Source of the DNA: Hellea sp964576765
Lineage (GTDB): Bacteria; Pseudomonadota; Alphaproteobacteria; Caulobacterales; Maricaulaceae
DNA length: 30,187 nt
Assembly: GCA_964576765.1 (NCBI GenBank)
Contig: CAZNWH010000016.1
Coordinates: 1-30,187 of the forward strand
Direction: 5' to 3'
Under the pieces are notes generated by a model, which worked only from the letters and a program-made list of their open reading frames with translations, did no database searches and was not told where the DNA came from. Positions 14,899 to 22,536 of this stretch are shown one piece after another. The position numbers and the translations under genes were made by a program. Within the stretch, counting starts at the first letter, position 1, and every line of letters begins with the position of its first letter.

Positions 14899-17403
14899 AT
14901 GGAGTCGATGATTCGAAACAGTAATGAAAGCAATGCGTCTTCTACGCGGTCTTGGGGCCTATGGATCATTGTTGGATTGCTTTTCATTGTAGTCTTGATT
15001 TGTGCGGGCTTTGCCGCGTTTAATGCCTCAAACTTAGGATGGCCGGCTATACTTCTTCTAGGCGGTATGGCACTGGTTGGCGGCCTTGGGGTCTTGTCTT
15101 TCTTGTCTGATAAACGCAGGGGATCTGAGCTGATCGATCGCCGTTATGCCGGGCGCGAAAATCCTTATTCAGACGCTTTTTTTAGGAACCCAAATGCCAG
15201 CCTTATTGTTCAGGATGGGAAACCCGTCTATGCCAATGAAGCATATTTGAATTTAGCCAAGACTATAGGAGCCATAGGTATTAGTCAGGCTCCGCCCTCG
15301 GTTGACCGATTGTTTAGCGGGGCAGGTAAAGCAACAGCCTCAGCGATTTTTCGCCTGCATCATATGGCGCCTAATACAGCCTATGCAGAAGAGTTTATCG
15401 ATATGCTTGAGAGGAACAGTGAACTTCATCGCTATCATATACAGGTGACCTCTCTACCCGAGGCACAATTATGGCAAATCAAGGATGTCACTCAAAGTCA
15501 TTTTGGTAATGAACGTACACTTGTTGAGGCGCCGGTTGGTTTGTTTTCAATCTCAGGGGATGGAGCCGTTATTACGACCAATACTATTTTTGACCGTTGG
15601 ATGGGCGGTGGAGATACTATCCGCCCTGACAACATCCGTGAATTTATAGAAGATGCAGATACGCTTTTAGATAGTCCCAGAACACCAGGCCGTATTGTCC
15701 GCTCTGATACACGGCTAATTACCCGTAAGGGTGTGGTGACGCCCAGTATTATGGTTGGAACTTGGCGTAAATTGGATAGCGGTGAAGATATAGCCAGCGT
15801 GGCCCTTTATGGTCATTCCAGTCTGGGAAATTCCAAGACACCCGCTATCAATGTAACGGGTGCATCATCAACAACAGAATCTGCCGGTGTCGTATCCGCC
15901 CCGGTGGCGGTTTTACATTTAAGAGGCACAGAGCTTGGAACAGCTGTTATACAAAGTGCCAATCCTGCTTTTGAAGGCATGAGCGGCGGGATAGCGTGGC
16001 AGAACCTGCCTTTTAAGAAAGTCTTCGCGGCTAAAGATAATGAACATCGGTTTTTAAATTTAACGGCTGGAGACTGTGACGCTGGCAAACCCTATGATGC
16101 AAGGCTTTCGGGCAAAAATGGATTGCCGGTTTCGGTTTATATTGTGGTTGATTCAGCGGATACGAATTTATGCTGGGCCTATATGGTTGATGTTTCTGAA
16201 CGCAAATCGCTTGAAGATCAGCTCATACAATCGCAAAAGATGCAGGCTATTGGCCAATTAGCAGCAGGTGTTGCGCATGATTTTAATAACCTATTGACCG
16301 CTATCCGCCTGAATACGGATGAGCTTTTACAGCGCCATCCTGTTGGCGACCCGTCCTACCCTGAACTTCAAAATATCAATACAACGGGTATTCGCGCCGC
16401 CGCGCTGGTTAAAAAGTTGCTCGCCTTTTCGCGTAAGCAAACCCGCCGTATGGAAATTTTAAATGTGACTGAGACATTATCTGATATGGCTGTCACCTTA
16501 AAACAGACCTTGGGGGAACGGACGAAATTAGACGTTATTCATGGTCGGGGCTTATCTCCCATCCGGGCCGATAAAAGCCAGATTGATACGGTTTTGATGA
16601 ATTTATGCGTTAATGCCCGCGACGCGATGGAAAAACAGGGTGGAGGTACAATCACTATTCGCAGTTCTGAAATGGCTCGAGACGATATAACGGATCAAGG
16701 TGTTATAATCGCTTTGAAAGATATTAAGGCCGATAGTTTCATTGTCATGGATGTCACCGATACTGGGACGGGTATGACGGATGCTGTCAAAGCCAAGATT
16801 TTTGAACCGTTTTTTACAACTAAAGAATTGGGTAAAGGGACTGGCCTAGGCTTGGCAACAGTCTATGGCATTGTTCAGCAATCCGGTGGACATCTGACCG
16901 TGAATAGCAAATTAGGAGCTGGCACAACGTTTCGGATGTATCTCCCTGCCGCGGATCCATCCGAGGTCGTATCTGAGCTGGACGTTAAAGCGCCTGTAGA
17001 CGTTAGAAAGCCAGTGAATTTGGCGGGGCAAGGGACGATACTGTTCGTCGAAGATGAAGCCTCTGTGCGTATTATTGCTGCTAAAACCCTACGCAAACGC
17101 GGATATAAAGTAATTGAAGCTGAAGATGGTGAAGAGGCTTTTGAAATTTTAGAAGAAGAAGTACATACATTTGACATGATGATATCTGACGTTGTTATGC
17201 CAGGTATGGATGGCCCCACATTGCTCAGAAAAGGGCGTAAAATGTTGGGCGATGCACGAATTGTTTTTATCTCAGGTTATGCAGAAGAAGAATTTTCAGA
17301 CTTGCTCTCCGAGGAACCTGATGTCACTTTCTTGCCCAAACCGTTTACTTTGGCGCAATTAGCAGAAAAAGTGAAAGCTGAAATCGGTGAGAGTGATAAT
17401 TAA
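14899..17403 (+). CDS. cckA: CckA-type hybrid sensor histidine kinase
   Basis: 834 residues: two membrane segments (about 19-41 and 51-70), PAS-like sensor region (about 95-430), HisKA with the phospho-His at H460 (GVAHDFNNLL), HATPase with N box LMNLCVNARDAME, G1 DTGTGMT and G2 GKGTGLGLATVYG, and a C-terminal receiver with Asp acceptor D764 (ISDVVMPGMDG). The order and the HDFNN H-box are those of CckA, which drives the ChpT-CtrA phosphorelay governing cell cycle and polarity in alphaproteobacteria. Position just before recA supports the call. Start uncertain: ATG 14899 and ATG 14908 are both possible and neither has well-spaced ribosome site. A related PAS hybrid kinase is the only alternative. 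Confidence 0.9.
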   Translation: MESMIRNSNESNASSTRSWGLWIIVGLLFIVVLICAGFAAFNASNLGWPAILLLGGMALVGGLGVLSFLSDKRRGSELIDRRYAGRENPYSDAFFRNPNASLIVQDGKPVYANEAYLNLAKTIGAIGISQAPPSVDRLFSGAGKATASAIFRLHHMAPNTAYAEEFIDMLERNSELHRYHIQVTSLPEAQLWQIKDVTQSHFGNERTLVEAPVGLFSISGDGAVITTNTIFDRWMGGGDTIRPDNIREFIEDADTLLDSPRTPGRIVRSDTRLITRKGVVTPSIMVGTWRKLDSGEDIASVALYGHSSLGNSKTPAINVTGASSTTESAGVVSAPVAVLHLRGTELGTAVIQSANPAFEGMSGGIAWQNLPFKKVFAAKDNEHRFLNLTAGDCDAGKPYDARLSGKNGLPVSVYIVVDSADTNLCWAYMVDVSERKSLEDQLIQSQKMQAIGQLAAGVAHDFNNLLTAIRLNTDELLQRHPVGDPSYPELQNINTTGIRAAALVKKLLAFSRKQTRRMEILNVTETLSDMAVTLKQTLGERTKLDVIHGRGLSPIRADKSQIDTVLMNLCVNARDAMEKQGGGTITIRSSEMARDDITDQGVIIALKDIKADSFIVMDVTDTGTGMTDAVKAKIFEPFFTTKELGKGTGLGLATVYGIVQQSGGHLTVNSKLGAGTTFRMYLPAADPSEVVSELDVKAPVDVRKPVNLAGQGTILFVEDEASVRIIAAKTLRKRGYKVIEAEDGEEAFEILEEEVHTFDMMISDVVMPGMDGPTLLRKGRKMLGDARIVFISGYAEEEFSDLLSEEPDVTFLPKPFTLAQLAEKVKAEIGESDN

Positions 17404-17423
17404 ATGGAGCAATGTAAAAAAAT

Positions 17424-17438
17424 GTTCCAATTTTGTTC
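17424..17438 (+). promoter_or_regulatory. LexA (SOS) box 1, GTTC-N7-GTTC
   Basis: GTTCCAATTTTGTTC matches the alphaproteobacterial LexA consensus exactly and lies 117 bases before the recA ATG, in the cckA-recA gap. Together with the second box it should place recA under LexA repression and DNA-damage induction. Confidence 0.75.
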
Positions 17439-17456
17439 TTTTCACTTGCGCGATCA

Positions 17457-17471
17457 GAACATTTGTGGAAC
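17457..17471 (-). promoter_or_regulatory. LexA (SOS) box 2, GAAC-N7-GAAC
   Basis: GAACATTTGTGGAAC is the reverse complement form of the alphaproteobacterial LexA consensus, also exact, 84 bases before the recA ATG. Its centre is 33 bases, about three helical turns, from box 1, so two LexA dimers would sit on the same face of the DNA. Confidence 0.78.
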
Positions 17472-17554
17472 AAAGATGTCACGGCAGTCCAATTTCAGCC
17501 GTAATTTCAAGACAATGACCGAAGGGCTCCGGTCATTTATACTGGAGTTCAGGC

Positions 17555-18667
17555 ATGGCCAGAAAATCATCACCCCCTTTAACTGTCGTGGGTAAAGTCG
17601 ACGATAAAAATAAATCTGCAGCCCTTGAAGCTGCGCTCTCACAAATTGATCGGGCTTTTGGTAAAGGTTCTGTGATGAAGCTGGGGCAAAAAAGTACAAT
17701 GGATGTGGAATCTGTCTCAACTGGTTCGTTAGGTCTTGATATTGCATTGGGCATAGGCGGTTTGCCCAAGGGCCGCGTTATTGAAATATATGGGCCGGAG
17801 TCTTCTGGTAAGACGACCTTGTCATTACATGTTGTTGCCGAAATGCAAAAGCAGGGCGGCGTCGCAGCCTTTATTGACGCTGAGCACGCATTAGACCCTG
17901 TGTATGCGGGTAAATTGGGCGTGGACGTCAATGAGCTTTTAATAGCTCAGCCTGATACAGGTGAACAAGGTCTTGAAATTGCTGATACGCTTGTGCGTTC
18001 GGGCGCAGTTGATATTTTGGTTGTCGACTCTGTGGCGGCTTTAACGCCGCGCGCTGAACTTGAAGGCGATATGGGCGATAGTCTACCGGGTCTGCAAGCT
18101 CGTCTCATGAGTCAAGCTTTACGTAAACTCACGGGCTCGATTTCAAAATCGGGCTGTATGGTTATCTTTATCAACCAAATCCGGATGAAAATTGGAGTCA
18201 TGTATGGCTCTCCCGAAACAACGACAGGCGGGAATGCGCTTAAATTTTACAGTTCTGTACGCTTGGACATTCGCCGCATTGGTGCGATTAAATATCGCGA
18301 TGAGGTTATTGGTAATCAAACGCGGGTCAAAGTCGTCAAAAATAAAGTCGCACCGCCATTTCGCCAAGTTGAATTTGATATCATGTATGGCCAAGGTATT
18401 TCCAAAACAGGCGAGTTGATCGATCTGGGTGTTAAAGCGGGCGTTGTTGAGAAATCAGGTTCTTGGTTCTCTTATGGAGATGAACGTATCGGACAAGGGC
18501 GTGAAAATGTCAGAAAGTTCCTACTTGAAAATCCTGATATGGCTGAACGGCTTGAGCAGCAAATCCGTGTCAATGAAGGTTTGATCGAAGATGAGCTACT
18601 AATGCCCAAAGAAGAACAAACCGAAGGTGATGATATTGACGATAATGTGACGGCGCTCGGCGCTTAA
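17555..18667 (+). CDS. recA: Recombinase RecA
   Basis: 370 residues, slightly longer than E. coli RecA because of an acidic tail. Walker A GPESSGKTT is at 80-88; IDAEHALDP, LLIAQPDTGEQ, VDSVAALTPRAE and FINQIRMKIGVMYGSPETTTGG are hallmark blocks of the core, the last being the L2 DNA-binding loop region. RecA forms filaments on single-stranded DNA, drives strand exchange and triggers LexA self-cleavage. GGAG at 17544-17547, seven bases before ATG 17555, fixes the start. Two LexA boxes upstream show SOS control. A terminator-like hairpin follows at 18802-18832. Confidence 0.99.
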   Translation: MARKSSPPLTVVGKVDDKNKSAALEAALSQIDRAFGKGSVMKLGQKSTMDVESVSTGSLGLDIALGIGGLPKGRVIEIYGPESSGKTTLSLHVVAEMQKQGGVAAFIDAEHALDPVYAGKLGVDVNELLIAQPDTGEQGLEIADTLVRSGAVDILVVDSVAALTPRAELEGDMGDSLPGLQARLMSQALRKLTGSISKSGCMVIFINQIRMKIGVMYGSPETTTGGNALKFYSSVRLDIRRIGAIKYRDEVIGNQTRVKVVKNKVAPPFRQVEFDIMYGQGISKTGELIDLGVKAGVVEKSGSWFSYGDERIGQGRENVRKFLLENPDMAERLEQQIRVNEGLIEDELLMPKEEQTEGDDIDDNVTALGA

Positions 18668-18705
18668 ACAAGCTCCTCAACATAGTTTAAAAGGTAGCCA
18701 TTCCC

Positions 18706-18734
18706 TTCACGCTGCCTTTCGTGCCTTATATATT
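18706..18734 (+). promoter_or_regulatory. Predicted sigma70-type promoter before alaS
   Basis: TTCACG (18706-18711) and TATATT (18729-18734) are separated by 17 bases and agree with the -35 and -10 consensus at four and five of six positions. Transcription would begin near 18741, giving alaS a leader of about 140 bases that includes the hairpins at 18756-18832. Prediction by eye only. Confidence 0.4.
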
Positions 18735-18755
18735 GGGTTAATGTATACAGCACGG

Positions 18756-18794
18756 GTCAGGAGAACGTCTCCTTCCCCTTGATTTTTTCCTGAC
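18756..18794 (+). promoter_or_regulatory. Two mutually exclusive hairpins in the recA-alaS leader
   Basis: AGGAGA-ACG-TCTCCT (18759-18773) is a perfect 6-base stem. GTCAGGA (18756-18762) can instead pair with TCCTGAC (18788-18794), using the same AGGA bases. The two folds exclude each other. A T-run (18783-18788) and then a terminator hairpin follow, a layout like an attenuator or a small RNA. Confidence 0.35.
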
Positions 18795-18801
18795 TATCTT
18801 A

Positions 18802-18832
18802 AAAGAGCGCTTGGCACTGCCGAGCGCTCTTT
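18802..18832 (+). terminator. Intrinsic terminator-like hairpin after recA
   Basis: AAAGAGCGCT (18802-18811) pairs perfectly with AGCGCTCTTT (18823-18832) around an 11-base loop that can itself add GGC/GCC pairs. The trailing T-tract is short (TTTCTAT), so it may work partially. It either ends recA transcription or regulates read-through into alaS. Confidence 0.6.
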
Positions 18833-18851
18833 CTATATGGAGGTCTGAGTA

Positions 18852-18887
18852 ATTTACGAAACAAGCCCCATGAAACGAGACCCATGA
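18852..18887 (+). other. Possible mini-ORF overlapping the alaS start
   Basis: A strong GGAGG (18839-18843) has no normal start codon within range. An ATT at 18852, or the in-frame ATG at 18870, opens a reading frame that stops at TGA 18885-18887, overlapping the alaS ATG as ATGA. Translation of this short frame (MKRDP from the ATG) could couple to alaS, which has only a weak ribosome site of its own. Speculative. Confidence 0.2.
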
Positions 18888-21511
18888 CGAGCCTGAGAGA
18901 TATTCGAGCGCAATTTTTAAGCTTCTTTGACAGCGAAGGTCATACTGTGACCGCCTCCAGTCCGCTTGTCCCTGATAATGACCCTACGCTATTATTTACG
19001 AATGCGGGTATGGTTCAGTTTAAGGATTATTTTACAGGTGGAACAACGCCGCCTTATCCACGCGCCGTAACCTCACAAAAATGCGTACGCGCAGGGGGAA
19101 AGCATAATGATCTGGATAATGTTGGCTATACAGCCCGTCATCATACATTTTTTGAAATGTTGGGAAATTTTAGTTTTGGGGATTATTTTAAATCAGATGC
19201 GATTGAGCATGCTTGGAAACTCGTAACAAAAGATTTTGCGCTAGATAAAGATAAGCTACTGGTCACAATATATCACACAGATGACGAAGCCTATGAACTT
19301 TGGAAGAAGATCGCCGGCTTACCGGATGATAAGATAATCCGTATTCCTACCTCTGATAATTTTTGGGCTATGGGTGATACAGGTCCTTGCGGGCCATGTT
19401 CTGAAATATTCTATGATCACGGCGCAGATATACCGGGCGGACCGCCCGGCTCTCCAGATGAAGATGGCGACCGTTTTATCGAAATTTGGAATCTCGTTTT
19501 CATGCAATTCGAGAAATATGCTGATGGGCGGCAAGAAGCTTTGCCCAAGCCCTCAATTGATACGGGAATGGGACTGGAACGGACAGCGGCTATTTTACAA
19601 GGCAAACATGATAACTACGATATTGATTTATTTCAAAATTTAATCGGGGCATCCGTAGAACTAACAGAGGTTAAGGCCAAAGGGGAGGCGATGTTCTCAC
19701 ACCGCGTTATTGCAGACCATCTGCGTTCTTGCTCTTTTTTAATGGCAGATGGCGTATCCCCGTCAAATGAAGGGCGCGGTTATGTCCTACGCCGCATCAT
19801 GCGCCGGGCGATGCGTCACGCCCATATCCTCGGAGCAAAAGACCCCTTAATGCACCGATTAGTGCCAAGCCTTATATCCGAAATGGGTGACGCCTATCCT
19901 GAACTTGGCCGAGCTAAAGCTTCGATTGAAGCGACCTTTGAACAAGAGGAGGAACGCTTCCGGCGCACATTAGGCCGTGGTACGGCGCTACTCGACGAAG
20001 CCACAGCTTCCCTCAAAGAGGGAGATACGCTGGACGGGGCGACCGCCTTTAAGCTCTATGACACTTATGGTTTCCCGCTCGACCTGACACAGGACGCGCT
20101 TAAATCTAAGGGCATTGAAGTTGATATAGACGGTTTTGATGCGGCCATGGCCAAACAGAAAAAAACGTCACAAGCGAGTTCAAAATTTGCCTCTGATGGA
20201 ACGGATGATGTTTGGCTAGCGGCGCGCGAAGACCATGGCGCAACTGAATTTACAGGGTATGATAAATTGGAAATTGAGGCCGTTGCTCATAGTGTTTTTG
20301 CCAATGGAGAGCTTGTGGAACAAACCCACGATACAGATGTTATGTTTGTCACCAAGCAAACGCCGTTTTACGCAGAAAGCGGCGGACAAGCCGGAGATAA
20401 GGGCGTCGCAATATTTCCAAAAGGAGAGGTCAGCATTACAGATGTTCTCAAAAAGGCGGGTGACCTTCATGTGCATATTGGTACGTTGAAAGGCGAGATA
20501 TCAACAGGCGATAAAGTCAAATTATCTGTTAAGCCCGATAACCGCAAACGCACTATGGCTAATCATTCGGCTACCCATATTATGCATGAAGCGCTTCGGC
20601 GAGTTTTGGGCGAACACGTCACTCAAAAAGGGCAAATGGTGGATGGCGAACGTATCCGCTTTGATATCTCACACGGCGCGGCCATTACACGTGATGAGCT
20701 CTCCAAAGTCGAAGACCAAGTTAATCAGGTCATTCTCCAAAATGCAGAGGCGACAACCCAGCTTATGAATCCCGAAGCCGCCATGAAGGCCGGCGCGATG
20801 GCCTTGTTCGGAGAAAAATACGGAGACGAAGTGCGAGTCTTATCCTTGGGCGAGCCTCTTGATGATGATCCCAAAGCCTATTCGGTCGAGCTTTGTGGGG
20901 GTACTCATGTTAAGCGCACAGGCGATATTGCTTTGTTTAAAATTGTTTCTGAAGGCGCTGTTGCGGCGGGCATTCGCCGTATCGAAGCCGTCACAGGCGA
21001 AGCGGCGCGGGTGTTTTTGGAAACCCAAGCGGGCTATACGCGCGCGGCTGCCGATAAGCTTAAAGCCAAACCGGAAGATGTTCTCGCGCGGATAGAAGCA
21101 TTAATGGCTGAACGTAAGAAACTCGAAAAGGAATTATCTCAAACCAAGAAAGCCCTTGCATTAGGGGGCTCAGGTGGAGCGGCTAAATCAGAAGAGATAA
21201 ACGGCATTAAATTCATTGGCGGCGTTCTTGACGGTGTCTCGGGCAAAGATTTACGCGCAATGCTCAATGATCAACTCTCATCTATCGGCTCTGGAATAGT
21301 TGGATTTGTTGCCAAAGACGGCGAGAAAGTGGCCGTTGCTGTGGCCGTGACAGATGATCTAACGGGAACATATAATGCGGCGACGCTGGTTAATGCTGGG
21401 GCTGAGAAAGTTGGTGGCCGGGGCGGAGGTAAGCCCGGCATGGCTCAAGCAGGCGGCAATAATGTTGACGGAGCGGATGACGCGCTAGCTGCAATAAAAG
21501 CGGCCATTTAG
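18884..21511 (+). CDS. alaS: Alanyl-tRNA synthetase
   Basis: 875 residues, full length. The N-terminal class II catalytic core shows SSPLVPDNDPTLLFTNAGM and QKCVRAGGKHNDLDNVG (motif 2 region) and TGPCGPCSEIFYD. The editing domain has zinc-type ligands H561-x3-H565 (HSATH) and C671-x3-H675 (CGGTH). The C-terminal DHHA1-type region ends RGGGKPGMAQAGG. It charges tRNA-Ala and removes mischarged Ser or Gly. ATG 18884 gives the normal N terminus (MTSLRDIRAQFLSFF), but its ribosome site is poor; a GGAGG lies 40 bases upstream before a possible coupled mini-ORF. Position after recA is common in alphaproteobacteria. Confidence 0.99.
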   Translation: MTSLRDIRAQFLSFFDSEGHTVTASSPLVPDNDPTLLFTNAGMVQFKDYFTGGTTPPYPRAVTSQKCVRAGGKHNDLDNVGYTARHHTFFEMLGNFSFGDYFKSDAIEHAWKLVTKDFALDKDKLLVTIYHTDDEAYELWKKIAGLPDDKIIRIPTSDNFWAMGDTGPCGPCSEIFYDHGADIPGGPPGSPDEDGDRFIEIWNLVFMQFEKYADGRQEALPKPSIDTGMGLERTAAILQGKHDNYDIDLFQNLIGASVELTEVKAKGEAMFSHRVIADHLRSCSFLMADGVSPSNEGRGYVLRRIMRRAMRHAHILGAKDPLMHRLVPSLISEMGDAYPELGRAKASIEATFEQEEERFRRTLGRGTALLDEATASLKEGDTLDGATAFKLYDTYGFPLDLTQDALKSKGIEVDIDGFDAAMAKQKKTSQASSKFASDGTDDVWLAAREDHGATEFTGYDKLEIEAVAHSVFANGELVEQTHDTDVMFVTKQTPFYAESGGQAGDKGVAIFPKGEVSITDVLKKAGDLHVHIGTLKGEISTGDKVKLSVKPDNRKRTMANHSATHIMHEALRRVLGEHVTQKGQMVDGERIRFDISHGAAITRDELSKVEDQVNQVILQNAEATTQLMNPEAAMKAGAMALFGEKYGDEVRVLSLGEPLDDDPKAYSVELCGGTHVKRTGDIALFKIVSEGAVAAGIRRIEAVTGEAARVFLETQAGYTRAAADKLKAKPEDVLARIEALMAERKKLEKELSQTKKALALGGSGGAAKSEEINGIKFIGGVLDGVSGKDLRAMLNDQLSSIGSGIVGFVAKDGEKVAVAVAVTDDLTGTYNAATLVNAGAEKVGGRGGGKPGMAQAGGNNVDGADDALAAIKAAI

Positions 21512-21540
21512 TATCGACTTACCCTCGCTTGATCATAGCC

Positions 21541-22434
21541 CTAGCTAGCTTTGACGTTACCTATGAATTTCAGATAGTTTTGCGCGACCCTGTCTGGGGC
21601 TTCGACTTGCGGGTAATGCCCGATATTGGGTAACTCGGCGAGGAAGTCGGGTTCTCCGATAATCTTTTTATAATGAGCAATCATATGCGCGCCTGAAACA
21701 GGATCTACGGATCCATTAATCAGGCCAAGAGGCATTTTCGCTTCTTTGAGGGCCAAGACCCAACGCTCTCGGTGTGTTTTGCGATCTGTCATATAACTGA
21801 TCAGGTTATGAAAAATGTGACGACCATTATTATAATTTATCAACTCCCAAAAACTGTCTAGCTCTTCTTGAGAGGGAGGGCTGTCATCTCCAAAGACACG
21901 AGAGAAAGATTTATCAAAGGTTCGCTTTGTTGTCAGCTTATTGATGAGCGGCCCTAATGGGCTGAGGAGTAGTTTCTGAATGAGAAGGGCTTGGTGGGTT
22001 TCTGGAAATAAGCCGCCATTAAGAAAACAAATGGATGTCCATTCGCCTTGGCCTGTTCTTTTATTTTGCCGTGCCAAAAGTTCTTGCGCGACTGTATCCC
22101 CGTAATCATGGGCCAGAACATGGAATTTTTTAAGTCTCAATTGGCTGACAATATCTTCGATTATGTCAGCTTGCTCGTGGATTGAATATGTGTGGGAGCT
22201 AGGTTTGTCGGAAAACCCAAAGCCAAGCATATCCATGGCAACCAAGCGGTAATCCCTAGACAGGCTCTCCCATATTTTCGTCCAATCCCAACTGGATGTC
22301 GGAAAGCCATGTATAAGAAAGATTGTTTCTTTGGTCTTGGCTGCATCAACAGGAAGTGTATCGACGACAAATATCTGATGACTGTTAACGTTAAGAAACT
22401 TCCCTGTCTTCTTCCAATCCGTTATGGACACCAT
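21541..22434 (-). CDS. MEST/PEG1-like alpha/beta hydrolase with Asp nucleophile
   Basis: About 297 residues from ATG 22434, which has GAGAG eight bases before it; a TTG at 22449 would add five residues but overlaps that site. HGFP at 42-45 forms the oxyanion region. The nucleophile elbow is AHDYGDTVAQELL with Asp at D110, as in epoxide hydrolases and haloalkane dehalogenases, not Ser. SVDPVSG and IGHYPQVEAP supply the acid and His. FLNGGLFPETHQALLIQKLL is strikingly like the vertebrate imprinted protein MEST (mesoderm-specific transcript), from memory of that sequence. Substrate unknown; epoxide or ester hydrolysis is possible. It converges with alaS and is divergent from the amidohydrolase. 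Confidence 0.85.
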   Translation of the reverse strand: MVSITDWKKTGKFLNVNSHQIFVVDTLPVDAAKTKETIFLIHGFPTSSWDWTKIWESLSRDYRLVAMDMLGFGFSDKPSSHTYSIHEQADIIEDIVSQLRLKKFHVLAHDYGDTVAQELLARQNKRTGQGEWTSICFLNGGLFPETHQALLIQKLLLSPLGPLINKLTTKRTFDKSFSRVFGDDSPPSQEELDSFWELINYNNGRHIFHNLISYMTDRKTHRERWVLALKEAKMPLGLINGSVDPVSGAHMIAHYKKIIGEPDFLAELPNIGHYPQVEAPDRVAQNYLKFIGNVKAS

Positions 22435-22497
22435 AAACCGAGCTCTCAATAAATTCTGTATGACATGTCTATCAGAAGATGAGCTTGACGTCTTGCG

Positions 22498-22517
22498 CCA
22501 TTATGTACACCATTATG
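22498..22517 (+). repeat. Short direct repeat before the amidohydrolase gene
   Basis: CCATTATG occurs at 22498-22505 and again at 22510-22517 with a 12-base period. It lies just upstream of the GGAGG ribosome site at 22525-22529, in a 102-base divergent gap. It may be an activator or repressor half-site pair, or chance. Confidence 0.3.
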
Positions 22518-22536
22518 AATGGTTGGAGGAATTGAT

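Noticed and set aside
17404..17595. 63-codon plus-strand frame after cckA
   Set aside because: It covers the LexA boxes and recA start region and encodes no recognisable protein.
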